From an uncultured Clostridia bacterium (lineage in GTDB: Bacteria; Bacillota; Clostridia; Christensenellales; CAG-917): DNA of 64,000 nt. Position numbers and translations under genes: made by a program. Location: the NCBI GenBank assembly GCA_947589475.1, contig CANQBO010000005.1:41867-105866 (forward strand). The letters are read 5' to 3'. Shown here piece after piece: positions 27,352 through 35,512 of the stretch. The notes under the pieces were generated by a model that did not search any database, was not told the origin of the DNA, and saw nothing but the letters and a program-made list of their open reading frames with translations. How positions within the stretch are numbered: position 1 is the stretch's first letter; each line of letters starts with the position of its first letter.

Positions 27352-29757
27352 TCACTTTCTTCGGCGTCGTTTGGTGATAAACACAATGATGGGAATTAGT
27401 ATTATGCAAGCAATTGCCAAAGACGCGACAACTATGATGCCGATGCGGGTCTGATAATATTTTTCATCTCTAACCCATTTTGCATAGAGGGTGAGGTCCT
27501 TTGTGACGGATATATTTTCAACTCTGTTTGTGAGTTGGGGGTCAAAATACCACCCCTCCAAAATATAGCCGTCATGTTTGGCGTTTACGGTCTCGTTGTC
27601 GGGCAGGGGAATGATTTTTCCATAGGTCAACTCCATTTTTGTGATTAGAGAATCTTCCGTATAGAATAGGATGATGTACGATCTTAAAGTCACTTTGGGT
27701 AAAAACGTCATATTTTGAGACAAAGTGGAATTTTCAAAATTAAAGAGCAAAACCTCATCCATATCCCGCGTGTACCAACCATGGAAATAATATTGCGCCG
27801 TGTTGAGAGTCGAATAATCTGGCGGAGTTATTTTTGAATTTTTCTCGTATTCTTCAGAGAATAAAACATTGCCATCGACGTCCAAAAAAGTAGCGGTGCA
27901 ATAGGCGGAATAGGAAACATATACGGTCAAATTTTGCCTTATTAAGTTAAAGGCAGACTCGTCAAAGTCGGAGCCGTCTTTATTTTGAAGCTTTTTAAAT
28001 TTATAAGTGCATTCCGAGGTGACTTTGTCGCTTTGAATATAGTCTTTTATATTGTTGTAAATAAAGTAATTTCTGTTGTCGTCCAAAATTTCATAATAAA
28101 GCAAGGAATTATCCACTGTATTTATAAATGAAACCGTTTTATAATCATCCGAATTCAAGCCGACTTTTGATAGGGCAAGCAAGATATTATCTTTCATCTC
28201 GGAAGAATAGCCGAGCTGAACGGCGGAATAAAAGAAAGCGTTTGCAAAATCAATAAACCCCGAAGTAGGAGAAAGTTTGAGTAGCGTTGTAAACCAAAGC
28301 GTCCCAATTCTCTCCCTTGTAAAAAATTGAGGAGCAAGCGCGCTCAATTCATATTGTATATGCGAGATTATAGTGCTGTTGTAGTGCACTCCGTTATAGT
28401 CGCAATTGCCATCGTTTGAATGTTGAGGATCTTTCCCCGTATGTATTTTGCAAACAAACTTATCATCCATTGAGTAAATTTGATCTTTTGTGCCGCCTTT
28501 TAAAGAGCGAATCGCCAAACTTTTATCGCCGTTTGGGTTGTATACTCCGTTTTCGCCTATCGTCCAAAACGCGGAATTGAGATCGGAGGGATTGTTTCCT
28601 TCGATAATGGAACCGAATATATCCGAAAACGCCTCGTCGAGCGCTCCCGATTCCCCTTCATATCTCAAATTTACAATATTTCTTGTGACGCCATGTTGAT
28701 ATTCGTGCGCGATAACATCAAACGCTTTTCCTTGCATATACAATCCGCCTATGGAATTTTGAGTGCCGTTGCCGATATAAATATAACCTTGCGTATCCGT
28801 CCCCCAAGAAAAATAGGCGTTGTTGTTTTGGTCCGACGTCGGTTTATTGCTCGAATAATTCAAAAACACAAACAGAGAGTAGTCGTCGCTTGCGACGTCA
28901 TTATTGTTTTTGTTTGTGATGCCGACAAGCGAAGTGCCGATATTTTCTTCTTTGGAGTAAAAATCATATGTTTTTATCATGTTGTCGTAAACGGTCACCG
29001 CAAGAGGATCGAAATCCTCGCCCGAACTTGATGAAAAAACATCTCTCAATATACTTTTCTCGTCTATTTCCGAATTTCCTTTTGCGTCTATGATGTAAAT
29101 TTTTCTCAGATCGTCTTTTAGAAGAAACTTCCCGTTTTCATATGCGACGTCGATATTTATATCTTTTTTAAAAGCGTCCTCATTCGTCTTAATTATAGAT
29201 GAGGTTTGAGAAGAATAAACGATATTTCCCGTCTGTTTTGATACATAATAAGTTTTGAAATTGTCCGCATAAAGTTTGTATACGTCGAAAACTTGCTTTC
29301 CGTCGTAAAAATAGACGTCGTCGCTTGCCACAATGTCGCAATTCTCTTTTCCAACCACAATATCGACGGCTTTATCCAAAGATATTTCGGCCGAAGAAAA
29401 ATTCGGAACAAACACAAAGCGCCCGTCATGCGACAACACATTGTTGTTTTTATCCGCCGTGACGGTGATCTGCGCGCCCTCAACCGTCTTTCCGAGATGC
29501 ACCTGTTGAAAACGCAAAATTTTGCCGAATACCGTGTCAAAAGCGTTCACATACTTATAATTTTCCGGTGCGTCCTCTCCGACAGCCGCTTTAAGAAGGT
29601 CGTATTCTTCGCTGTTATAAGAGGTTTGGTCAAATTTGGACGCATATGCGGGCAGTATTGAAAACTCCGCCGCCGCAAACATACTTAAGGCAAGCAAAAT
29701 CAAAACGAGAGCAAACGCCGATATTATTACGTTTATTTTGAATGAAGTTTTCCTCAT
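27352..29757 (-). CDS. secreted/membrane-anchored thermolysin-family (M4) metalloprotease with InlB-type repeats
   Basis: The 801-residue exoprotein has a signal sequence (MRKTSFK..., hydrophobic to about residue 30), a propeptide-like region, and a complete M4 catalytic domain: HEYQH zinc site, GALDEAFSD supplying the third ligand Glu, and GVHYNSTIISH with the proton-donor His. Two Listeria-Bacteroides repeats follow (FHGWYTRDMDEVLLF..., LEGWYFDPQLTNRVE...LTLYAKW), then a C-terminal membrane helix and a basic KRRRRK stop-transfer. It would be tethered outside the cell. AGAGGT lies before ATG 29757. It interrupts the dnaN-recF-dnaA cluster. Confidence 0.92.
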   Translation of the reverse strand: MRKTSFKINVIISAFALVLILLALSMFAAAEFSILPAYASKFDQTSYNSEEYDLLKAAVGEDAPENYKYVNAFDTVFGKILRFQQVHLGKTVEGAQITVTADKNNNVLSHDGRFVFVPNFSSAEISLDKAVDIVVGKENCDIVASDDVYFYDGKQVFDVYKLYADNFKTYYVSKQTGNIVYSSQTSSIIKTNEDAFKKDINIDVAYENGKFLLKDDLRKIYIIDAKGNSEIDEKSILRDVFSSSSGEDFDPLAVTVYDNMIKTYDFYSKEENIGTSLVGITNKNNNDVASDDYSLFVFLNYSSNKPTSDQNNNAYFSWGTDTQGYIYIGNGTQNSIGGLYMQGKAFDVIAHEYQHGVTRNIVNLRYEGESGALDEAFSDIFGSIIEGNNPSDLNSAFWTIGENGVYNPNGDKSLAIRSLKGGTKDQIYSMDDKFVCKIHTGKDPQHSNDGNCDYNGVHYNSTIISHIQYELSALAPQFFTRERIGTLWFTTLLKLSPTSGFIDFANAFFYSAVQLGYSSEMKDNILLALSKVGLNSDDYKTVSFINTVDNSLLYYEILDDNRNYFIYNNIKDYIQSDKVTSECTYKFKKLQNKDGSDFDESAFNLIRQNLTVYVSYSAYCTATFLDVDGNVLFSEEYEKNSKITPPDYSTLNTAQYYFHGWYTRDMDEVLLFNFENSTLSQNMTFLPKVTLRSYIILFYTEDSLITKMELTYGKIIPLPDNETVNAKHDGYILEGWYFDPQLTNRVENISVTKDLTLYAKWVRDEKYYQTRIGIIVVASLAIACIILIPIIVFITKRRRRK

Positions 29758-29908
29758 TACCCGACCTCTTTTTATTATCATACCACACCTTGTTTATTTA
29801 TACAAATCAAATTTGACCTGCTTAAGGTTTTCATTGAGTTTAATAAAAAGCGGGCGCATTGTCCCGCATGACGATACGCTTGCTTGTCAATGGAATGGTT
29901 ATATCAAA

Positions 29909-31009
29909 TCAAACGTTTTTATCTCTCGTCGCGCTTCCTTCGAAAATCAAAAATTTTGTAGCGGGGCAGGGCAGGTCGAACTCCGTGCAAGTGAGAAACG
30001 TCTGGAAGCCGCGCGTCATTTTAAGAAGCAGGTTTTGGCGATTTTCATCCAGTTCGCTAAGCACGTCGTCAAGCAAAAGCACGGGAGGTTCGCCTATACC
30101 GTCGCGGTAGATGAGCACTTCGCCGAGTTTCATCGCGAGGGCGATGGTGCGCTGTTGTCCTTGAGACGCAAACTTGCGGCTGTCCTTGCCGTCTAGTTCG
30201 ATCTTGATGTCGTCGCGATGAGGACCGACGGTGCAAAAACCCAACTCTTTATCCTTGCCCCTCGCCGCCTTAATCGCCTCAAGCAGTCGCTTTTCTACAT
30301 CCTCGCCGAAATCATTGCCGCTCATGCCGCACTCATAGGACAACTTAAGTTCCTCTTTTTGTCCGCTTATCGCGCTGTGAAATTTGCCCGCCGCGTCGTC
30401 CAGCGTAGAAATATATTCCACTCTGCGCCTTATTATGATCGCTCCCTCTCTTGCAAGCCCCGCGTCCCAGACGTCCAACATATCGTCTATATTAGCATTC
30501 CCGCGGTAGTCTTTAAGCAGGTTGTTTTTCTGTTTTAGGGTTTTATTGTAGCGTTGTAGCGCGATAAAGTAGCTTTTCTGCTGTTGAGAGAGGCCGACGT
30601 CCAAAAATCTGCGTCGTTCGGCGGGAGACTCTTTTACAAGTTTCATCTCGTCGGGAGAGAAAAAAACGACGCCCAAAAATCCCAACAATTCGCCCGCGCG
30701 ATCTATAGGCAAGCCGTCCACGGCGACCTTTTTGTGTCCCCGGGCGTCTATGTTGAGATGTATGGTGTGTTTTGAAAATTTTCGCTCCACAACAAGTTTG
30801 ACAGTCGCGCATCTTTCGCCGATCTTCACAAGCTCCTTATCCTTTGTCGTTCGGGGGCTTTTGAGTATCGAGCATAGGTATATGCTCTCGAGGAGATTTG
30901 TCTTGCCGCTCGCGTTTTTTCCGTATAAGACATTCAATCCGTCCTCAAACGAGACGGACGCGGACGCATAGTTGCGGAAGTTTGAAAGCTCCAAAGAACA
31001 TATCCTCAT
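29909..31009 (-). CDS. recF: DNA replication/repair protein RecF
   Basis: The 366-residue SMC-like ATPase loads RecA at gaps with RecO and RecR. Walker A YGKNASGKTNLL is near residues 27-40, the ABC-type signature region SQQQKSYFIAL follows, and FASQGQQRTIALAMKLGE and Walker B LLLDDVLSELDENR are near the C-terminus. It is divergent from dnaA across about 107 bases rather than downstream of dnaN. ATG 31009 is chosen because a -10 box ends eight bases before it; the upstream TTG at 31018 would lie within the promoter. Confidence 0.95.
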   Translation of the reverse strand: MRICSLELSNFRNYASASVSFEDGLNVLYGKNASGKTNLLESIYLCSILKSPRTTKDKELVKIGERCATVKLVVERKFSKHTIHLNIDARGHKKVAVDGLPIDRAGELLGFLGVVFFSPDEMKLVKESPAERRRFLDVGLSQQQKSYFIALQRYNKTLKQKNNLLKDYRGNANIDDMLDVWDAGLAREGAIIIRRRVEYISTLDDAAGKFHSAISGQKEELKLSYECGMSGNDFGEDVEKRLLEAIKAARGKDKELGFCTVGPHRDDIKIELDGKDSRKFASQGQQRTIALAMKLGEVLIYRDGIGEPPVLLLDDVLSELDENRQNLLLKMTRGFQTFLTCTEFDLPCPATKFLIFEGSATRDKNV

Positions 31010-31017
31010 ACACAACA

Positions 31018-31046
31018 AGTATAACCCGCCGCCGATTTTTTTTCAA
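31018..31046 (-). promoter_or_regulatory. recF promoter, leaderless type
   Basis: On the minus strand TTGAAA (31041-31046), 17-base spacer and TATACT (31018-31023) are eight bases before ATG 31009. No Shine-Dalgarno is present. Confidence 0.65.
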
Positions 31047-31081
31047 CATATTGTGTTTAGATTTCTTTTTTTGTTTTTTGC

Positions 31082-31109
31082 TTGCTATTTTTGCTTTTTT
31101 TGATATAAT
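31082..31109 (+). promoter_or_regulatory. dnaA promoter, leaderless type
   Basis: TTGCTA (31082-31087), 16-base spacer and a perfect TATAAT (31104-31109), seven bases before ATG 31117. No DnaA box is seen in this short divergent region. Confidence 0.7.
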
Positions 31110-31116
31110 CAAAAGC

Positions 31117-32490
31117 ATGCTGGATCTCAATCTGTTTTGGGCGGATGCCAAAAATCAACTGTCGATATCCATGAATGCGATAAGCTATGAGGTGTGGATA
31201 GACAAGCTCGAACCCGTGTGCGTCGTAGGCGGCAAAACACTGGTTCTTCTAACCATATCCGAGACGTCGAAGCGCACAATAGACATGCGCCACCTCGACA
31301 AGATCCGCGAGGTCGTCTCCTCAATAAACTCCTCCATAACGGACGTTGTCATCATCACGCCCGACAAAAAGGACGAGTTTTTGAAAAACCAAAGCATTTT
31401 CATCGAGGACGAGGGGTTCATTGCTACGTCCGTCGACGTGAACAGGGCAAAGAAGAAAAACCCATTTCTTCCGAAATACACCTTCGAGACTTTTATAGAA
31501 GGCAAATCAAACGCATATGCGCTTGCCGCGGCAAAGACCGTCGCGGAGGAGCCGGGACTTCAATACAACCCCCTCTTTATATATTCGGGCGTCGGTCTGG
31601 GCAAGACGCACCTTTTGCATGCGATAGGCAACTACGTCTACAAAAACAAACCCGAAAAGACCGTGCTTTATGTCAGTGCGGACACCCTTATCACTGAGTT
31701 TTTGTCCATTATGCATCCAAAATCGCGCGACGACGCAATGAAACTTCGTGAAAAATATACAAGTTGCGACATTCTTATGGTAGACGACATACAGTCCCTC
31801 ATCAACAAAGAGGCGACTCAGGAGCTGTTTTTCAACGTTTTCAACGACTTGTATCACAGAAGCAAGCAAATCATTCTCACATCCGATCGCGCCCCGAAAG
31901 ACCTCACCACGCTTGAGGACAGGCTCCGCACACGCTTCAGTTGCGGCTTGACAGTGGACATCCAGATCCCCGACACCGAGACGAGAGTCGCCATACTTAA
32001 AGATAAGGCGGCGCAGGCAAAATTCGCGCTTTCGGACGAGGTCGCGGAATTTATCGCCGAAAGATCCACCACCAACATACGCGAAATGGAAGGACTTCTC
32101 AACAAGATCGTGTTTTTCAGCTCGCTCGCAAATAGGGTAATAGACACCAAAGAGCTTGCTTACGAGGCGCTCAGCGATTTTATCGAGGATAAAAAGGAAA
32201 CCATCGACGCAAGCGACATCGTGAATGCCGTCTGCAAATATTTCAACATTTCTCCCGCGGAAATAGTTTCCTCACGCCGCACCAAAAATATAGTGGAGCC
32301 GAGAATGATCGCAATTTATCTTATTACGGAACTTCTTCCCATGCCCCTCGCCCAAATAGGCGAGATGTTCGGAGGCAAGGATCACACAACGATCATCCAC
32401 GCCCGCGACAAAATAAGCGAGGAAATAGCGACAAATCCCCGCATCAAGATCGCCGTCGCCGACCTCAAAAATATGTTGCTCAACCGTTGA
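31117..32490 (+). CDS. dnaA: chromosomal replication initiator DnaA
   Basis: The 457-residue AAA+ initiator binds DnaA boxes and melts oriC. Domain I (LDLNLFWADAKNQLSISMNAISYEVWI) is followed by a short linker, domain III with KYTFETFIEGKSNAYA, Walker A IYSGVGLGKTHLLHAIG and Walker B ILMVDDIQSL, and domain IV ending with the DnaA signature GGKDHTTIIHARDKI that reads TTATCCACA. ATG 31117 is supported by alignment of domain I and by the -10 box seven bases upstream. dnaN and recF are not in the same operon, unlike the usual arrangement. Confidence 0.97.
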   Translation: MLDLNLFWADAKNQLSISMNAISYEVWIDKLEPVCVVGGKTLVLLTISETSKRTIDMRHLDKIREVVSSINSSITDVVIITPDKKDEFLKNQSIFIEDEGFIATSVDVNRAKKKNPFLPKYTFETFIEGKSNAYALAAAKTVAEEPGLQYNPLFIYSGVGLGKTHLLHAIGNYVYKNKPEKTVLYVSADTLITEFLSIMHPKSRDDAMKLREKYTSCDILMVDDIQSLINKEATQELFFNVFNDLYHRSKQIILTSDRAPKDLTTLEDRLRTRFSCGLTVDIQIPDTETRVAILKDKAAQAKFALSDEVAEFIAERSTTNIREMEGLLNKIVFFSSLANRVIDTKELAYEALSDFIEDKKETIDASDIVNAVCKYFNISPAEIVSSRRTKNIVEPRMIAIYLITELLPMPLAQIGEMFGGKDHTTIIHARDKISEEIATNPRIKIAVADLKNMLLNR

Positions 32491-32870
32491 TATTTTGCAC
32501 CCCATGTGGGCAACGCACCACATTCGTGGGTTCTCGCCCCGCACCTTATGCGGAGCGCCGCTCCACGCCTCGGCAAAGTACTTCGTCGCTCCATGCGGGG
32601 CTACTCGCCCACGCCTCGTCACTCCATGCAGGGCTACTCGCCCACGCCTAGGCAAAGGGCGATTTGCCCTTTGCAAACCCAAACTAAAAACGCGCGAACG
32701 TCGCAACTTTATGTTGCCAGTTTGCGTGCTTTTTGATTGTTTGCAAGTGTCAAACTCCTGTGTGCGAGCATTATATTTACGTTTGCCTTGTCTGAGTGTT
32801 TCTTTTATTTTACCTAACTTCTGACTGTGCGTTTTTGTAATAAGCGTCACGCATTGTCCGAGTGTTTCTC

Positions 32871-32910
32871 GGGACCCCCACCACCCGCTATTCAGCGGGA
32901 GCCTCCCCCT
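32871..32910 (+). repeat. C-rich-flank hairpin element, stem CCCGCT/AGCGGG
   Basis: GGGACCCCCACCA, then CCCGCT-ATTC-AGCGGG, then AGCCTCCCCCT. The stem is the same as in the 7029 copy but the loop differs. Confidence 0.8.
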
Positions 32911-33163
32911 AAAATCACCCCATAAAATTCGTTCCACTCACGTAATGGTTATTTAAAAAGTGACATCGTCACTCATTATTATGGGGACCCCCGATAACGT
33001 TCCTACACTCACGCTGTAAAGGGGTATGCCAAAAGCGGATAATTAGATGATTGTCCGAGCATATAACGAAAAACTATGTCTAAGCGTAGGCATCTCCCTT
33101 GATTTACCCCACGAAAAATGCTTTTCGTGGGGACCCCGATTTTGCTCAGACAAACGTGAATAT

Positions 33164-33206
33164 AGGGGGAGGCTCCCGCGAAAATTTCGCGGGTGGTGGG
33201 GGTCCC
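33164..33206 (-). repeat. C-rich-flank hairpin element, stem CCCGCGAAA/TTTCGCGGG
   Basis: Reverse copy with the longest stem in the window, nine pairs around a single A, between the usual AGGGGGAGGCT and TGGTGGGGGTCCC flanks. Confidence 0.8.
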
Positions 33207-33364
33207 GTAATAAATAAGCGGGCGTAAGCCCGCGTCCCCAAGCGCAAAAGGCGCAAGCCATGAGCATTTCCAACCTTGTCAGTCGTGTCCGAGCGACGTA
33301 GTGTTCTTGAATAATAAAAGTCATACTGTTTAAGAGGAAAAATATGGTCGAAAAATAAGTAGTA

Positions 33365-33395
33365 AAAAAGTCACCACTCACGAGAAGTGGTGACC
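33365..33395 (-). terminator. terminator-like hairpin beside the tRNA 3'-end duplicate
   Basis: On the minus strand GTCACCACT-TCTCGTG-AGTGGTGAC is followed by a T-run. It resembles the terminator of the intact tRNA (33592-33625) in sequence and position. Confidence 0.7.
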
Positions 33396-33396
33396 A

Positions 33397-33570
33397 TTTT
33401 TATGGCGCCTGTTGAGGGACTCGCTCCGCTTGGCTTAAGCGTAACAGCTCGCACAACGAGGGGAGTCCCTTCGGGTTCCCCGTACAACACTACGTTGCCT
33501 GCGCTATCACGCCTGCCGCTAAAAACAGTTCACCGAACTGTTTTCTTAACGCGGCGTTCGAGTCCCTCAA
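33397..33570. mobile_element. tRNA-Asn 3'-end duplicate plus 159-bp inverted-repeat element
   Basis: Bases 33397-33423 are identical to 33622-33648, which is the 3' end of tRNA-Asn (CCA end, acceptor and part of the T arm) plus its T-rich tail. TTGAGGGACTCG (33412-33423) recurs inverted as CGAGTCCCTCAA (33559-33570), bounding 159 bases. Inside are two stable hairpins: GGGGA-GTCCC-TTC-GGGT-TCCCC near 33459-33480, and AAACAGTTC/GAACTGTTT near 33522-33543. No open frame for an integrase is present. It resembles an attachment-site scar or a small non-autonomous element. Confidence 0.65.
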
Positions 33571-33591
33571 AACATGGTATAGAAATCTAAT

Positions 33592-33625
33592 AAAAAAACT
33601 CACCACACGAGGTGGTAAAGTTTTT
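33592..33625 (-). terminator. tRNA-Asn terminator
   Basis: On the minus strand ACCAC-CTCGT-GTGGT is followed by a run of Ts, starting a few bases after the CCA end of the tRNA. Confidence 0.75.
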
Positions 33626-33627
33626 TA

Positions 33628-33703
33628 TGGCGCCTGTTGAGGGACTCGAACCCCCGACACTTCGGTTAACAGCCGAATGCTCTACCGACTGAGCTAAACA
33701 GGC
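33628..33703 (-). tRNA. tRNA-Asn (anticodon GTT)
   Basis: Read on the minus strand the 76 bases fold as a full cloverleaf: acceptor GCCTGTT / AACAGGC, D arm with AGCTCAGTCGGTAGAGC, anticodon stem TTCGG / CCGAA with loop CTGTTAA giving anticodon GTT, T arm with GGTTCGAGTCC, discriminator G and an encoded CCA. It has its own promoter and terminator, and its 3' end is duplicated 225 bases downstream. Confidence 0.95.
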
Positions 33704-33720
33704 ACATTCAATGCTTGATT

Positions 33721-33750
33721 ATAATAATATCTGCGGAGGCATTTTGTCAA
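33721..33750 (-). promoter_or_regulatory. promoter of tRNA-Asn
   Basis: On the minus strand a perfect TTGACA (33745-33750), 18-base spacer and TATTAT (33721-33726) place the start about 10 bases before the tRNA. Confidence 0.7.
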
Positions 33751-33903
33751 GCGGTTTTTATGGAATAGTGAAAATTCCGCGGATATGTAAGTTTTTATGT
33801 CGGCATAGGGATAACCTAGGCGATGTGTTTTTCATCTTAATGAGAAAATTTGCACGCTGTACTTGATCGGCACGCAAAATTTTGAGAGACGTCAAGCATA
33901 AGA

Positions 33904-33973
33904 CGACATTATTATGTCGGTTTGATCATAAACGCGACATTGTAATGTCGCAAAAATACACAATTGCCGACAT
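33904..33973. promoter_or_regulatory. two CGACAT-N4-ATGTCG palindromes and a half-site
   Basis: CGACATTATTATGTCG (33904-33919) and CGACATTGTAATGTCG (33935-33950) have identical arms, different 4-base centres and centres 31 bases apart, about three helical turns. A CGACAT half-site follows at 33968. They lie in the 312-base gap between the M1-type gene's 3' end and the tRNA promoter, and look like operator sites of a dimeric regulator. Confidence 0.55.
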
Positions 33974-34015
33974 TTTCAACATGCTAAAAAGATAAGGATC
34001 CGTCGGCGGAGCTTG

Positions 34016-35464
34016 TCACTTATCCTTATTGTGGATCCAGCCGTTTAGAAGCGGCGCGATGTCGAAGCCCTGCGTTTTAAAGGCAGAGGCGAGAGATTCG
34101 GCGGTCGCGAAGGAAAACTTGTTTGACGAGTAGTAGTTTTTCATTGCGGCAAGAAATTTCTTTTCGCCGACCACGGATAATATGTTTTCAAAAAGCAACG
34201 CTCCTTTTTGATAGGCGACGGCGACATACTCTCCGTTTGAGGAGTAGGCGCTCAAGGGACGCGCCATGGACGCGTCAAAACCTACGGGGCGCATGACGGA
34301 GGCAAAGTCGCCGTATGAGGCGGAGATATTCGACATGGCGGACAAAAAGCGCGACGGCGCGCCGTTCAGTTTGTAAAAATAGTAGGTGCAAAACTCGCTC
34401 AATCCCTCGTCCAGCCACGCGTTGTTGAGCTGGTCGTTGCCCACTGCCGAATACCACCACTGATGCGCTGTCTCGTGCGTAGCGGCGTCGAGGTAGACGT
34501 CGAGCGAAGCGGGGGAGAGCGTTGCAAACGCGCCGTATTCCATGCCTCCCGCGCCGTCCAGCGGGCACTCCGCGACGCAAAACGCGGGGTAGGGAAATTC
34601 GCCGAAAGCGTCGCTGAAGCGCTCTATCGACTGCGCCACTCTGATCAGCGTGTCGTTGGGCGCGGGATCCGAGAGGTAGAAATAGGAGACGGAGACGTTT
34701 TCGGACGGCATGCGGACTGTCGTCGTAAGCGAGGAAAAATCGCCGACGACCAACCCGAGGTCGCGAATATTTTCGGCGCACACTTCAAGCGTTTTATAGG
34801 ACTTGCCGTCCTTTTCAAAGACGGAAACGGTCTCGGTCTTGCCCGAAACCGCCGCCTTGAGAGAGGCGTCCATGGTCAGCGAAACGTAAAAGTCCGCGCA
34901 TTCCGAGAGGAAGGGGTCTCCTACGTTTGAAAACTCGTCCTGCCTCCAGCCGTCATCGTACACGGCGAGTGAGGGATAGAAAAAGCAGAGCGACGCGCAC
35001 TCGTCCCCATAGCCGAGCCGCGAAGGGGAATTCGGCAGGCGCACCTCGTATTCAAACGCTACGCCGAGAAGCTCGTGCGACGGCGCGCAAAAGATCTTCA
35101 ATAAGGTATTGTCTTTGCCGCAAATCTCATATTCCGCACTTTGTCTGTTTATTTTGACAGATGAAATGTCGATAGCGTCATTATCCGCGCACATTCCGTT
35201 TGCGTAAAGTCTGAAGAGGACATAGTTTTCCGTCATATTTCGAGGCGGCAAAAACAGCACTTCCTGCTTTGCGGATATGGCGTGCGTCTCGTCGTCATAG
35301 GTCATATTTATGTCGTAGGCGGGCGTAGTTTTCCTCTCGTCGTGTTGCTTCCCGTCGCAGGAAGAAAGAGCCGCAACTAATACGGCTACGACAAGCGCGA
35401 CAAGAACCGCAAGATATGCGGAGCGAAAATTTTTATGGGCGAAATGTGACATAATTTTTTGCAT
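34016..35464 (-). CDS. M1-family-like zinc metallopeptidase lipoprotein
   Basis: The 482-residue protein starts with a signal sequence ending in a lipobox (ALSSC, Cys about 36). It then has a beta-rich N-terminal domain and a gluzincin catalytic domain with GGMEYG (exopeptidase-like GxMEN region), HETAHQWWYSAVG carrying two zinc ligands, and WLDEGLSEF supplying the third Glu. This matches M1 aminopeptidase-type lipoproteins that trim peptides outside the membrane, though the short helical C-terminus is compact. The in-frame ATG at 35452 is an alternative start. A hairpin overlapping the stop (ATAAGGAT/ATCCTTAT) may be its terminator. Confidence 0.85.
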   Translation of the reverse strand: MQKIMSHFAHKNFRSAYLAVLVALVVAVLVAALSSCDGKQHDERKTTPAYDINMTYDDETHAISAKQEVLFLPPRNMTENYVLFRLYANGMCADNDAIDISSVKINRQSAEYEICGKDNTLLKIFCAPSHELLGVAFEYEVRLPNSPSRLGYGDECASLCFFYPSLAVYDDGWRQDEFSNVGDPFLSECADFYVSLTMDASLKAAVSGKTETVSVFEKDGKSYKTLEVCAENIRDLGLVVGDFSSLTTTVRMPSENVSVSYFYLSDPAPNDTLIRVAQSIERFSDAFGEFPYPAFCVAECPLDGAGGMEYGAFATLSPASLDVYLDAATHETAHQWWYSAVGNDQLNNAWLDEGLSEFCTYYFYKLNGAPSRFLSAMSNISASYGDFASVMRPVGFDASMARPLSAYSSNGEYVAVAYQKGALLFENILSVVGEKKFLAAMKNYYSSNKFSFATAESLASAFKTQGFDIAPLLNGWIHNKDK

Positions 35465-35512
35465 TTTGCACTGCCTATGGGATATTCTGAAAAGTTAGAC
35501 TATGTCGAGCGG

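Larger units (their letters stand above)
32491..33364. repeat. intergenic mosaic of short interspersed repeats after dnaA
   Basis: No gene is visible. It begins with a gene-tail module (ATGTGGGCAACGCACCAC, several GGGCTACTCGCCCACGCC copies, an imperfect terminator at about 32686-32735, AAGTGTCAAACTCCTGTGTG). Then come TCCGAGTG units, a C-rich-flank hairpin (32871-32910), one ATAA-type repeat in reverse (about 32914-32992), the TTCCTACACTCACGC block, a CCCCACGAAAA palindrome (33107-33133), a second hairpin in reverse (33164-33206) and a GGGCGTAAGCCC block. Confidence 0.85.

Noticed and set aside
33412-33570. A second tRNA gene or tRNA pseudogene on the plus strand
   Set aside because: The element contains only tRNA 3'-end words; no D arm, anticodon arm or full acceptor stem can be folded.
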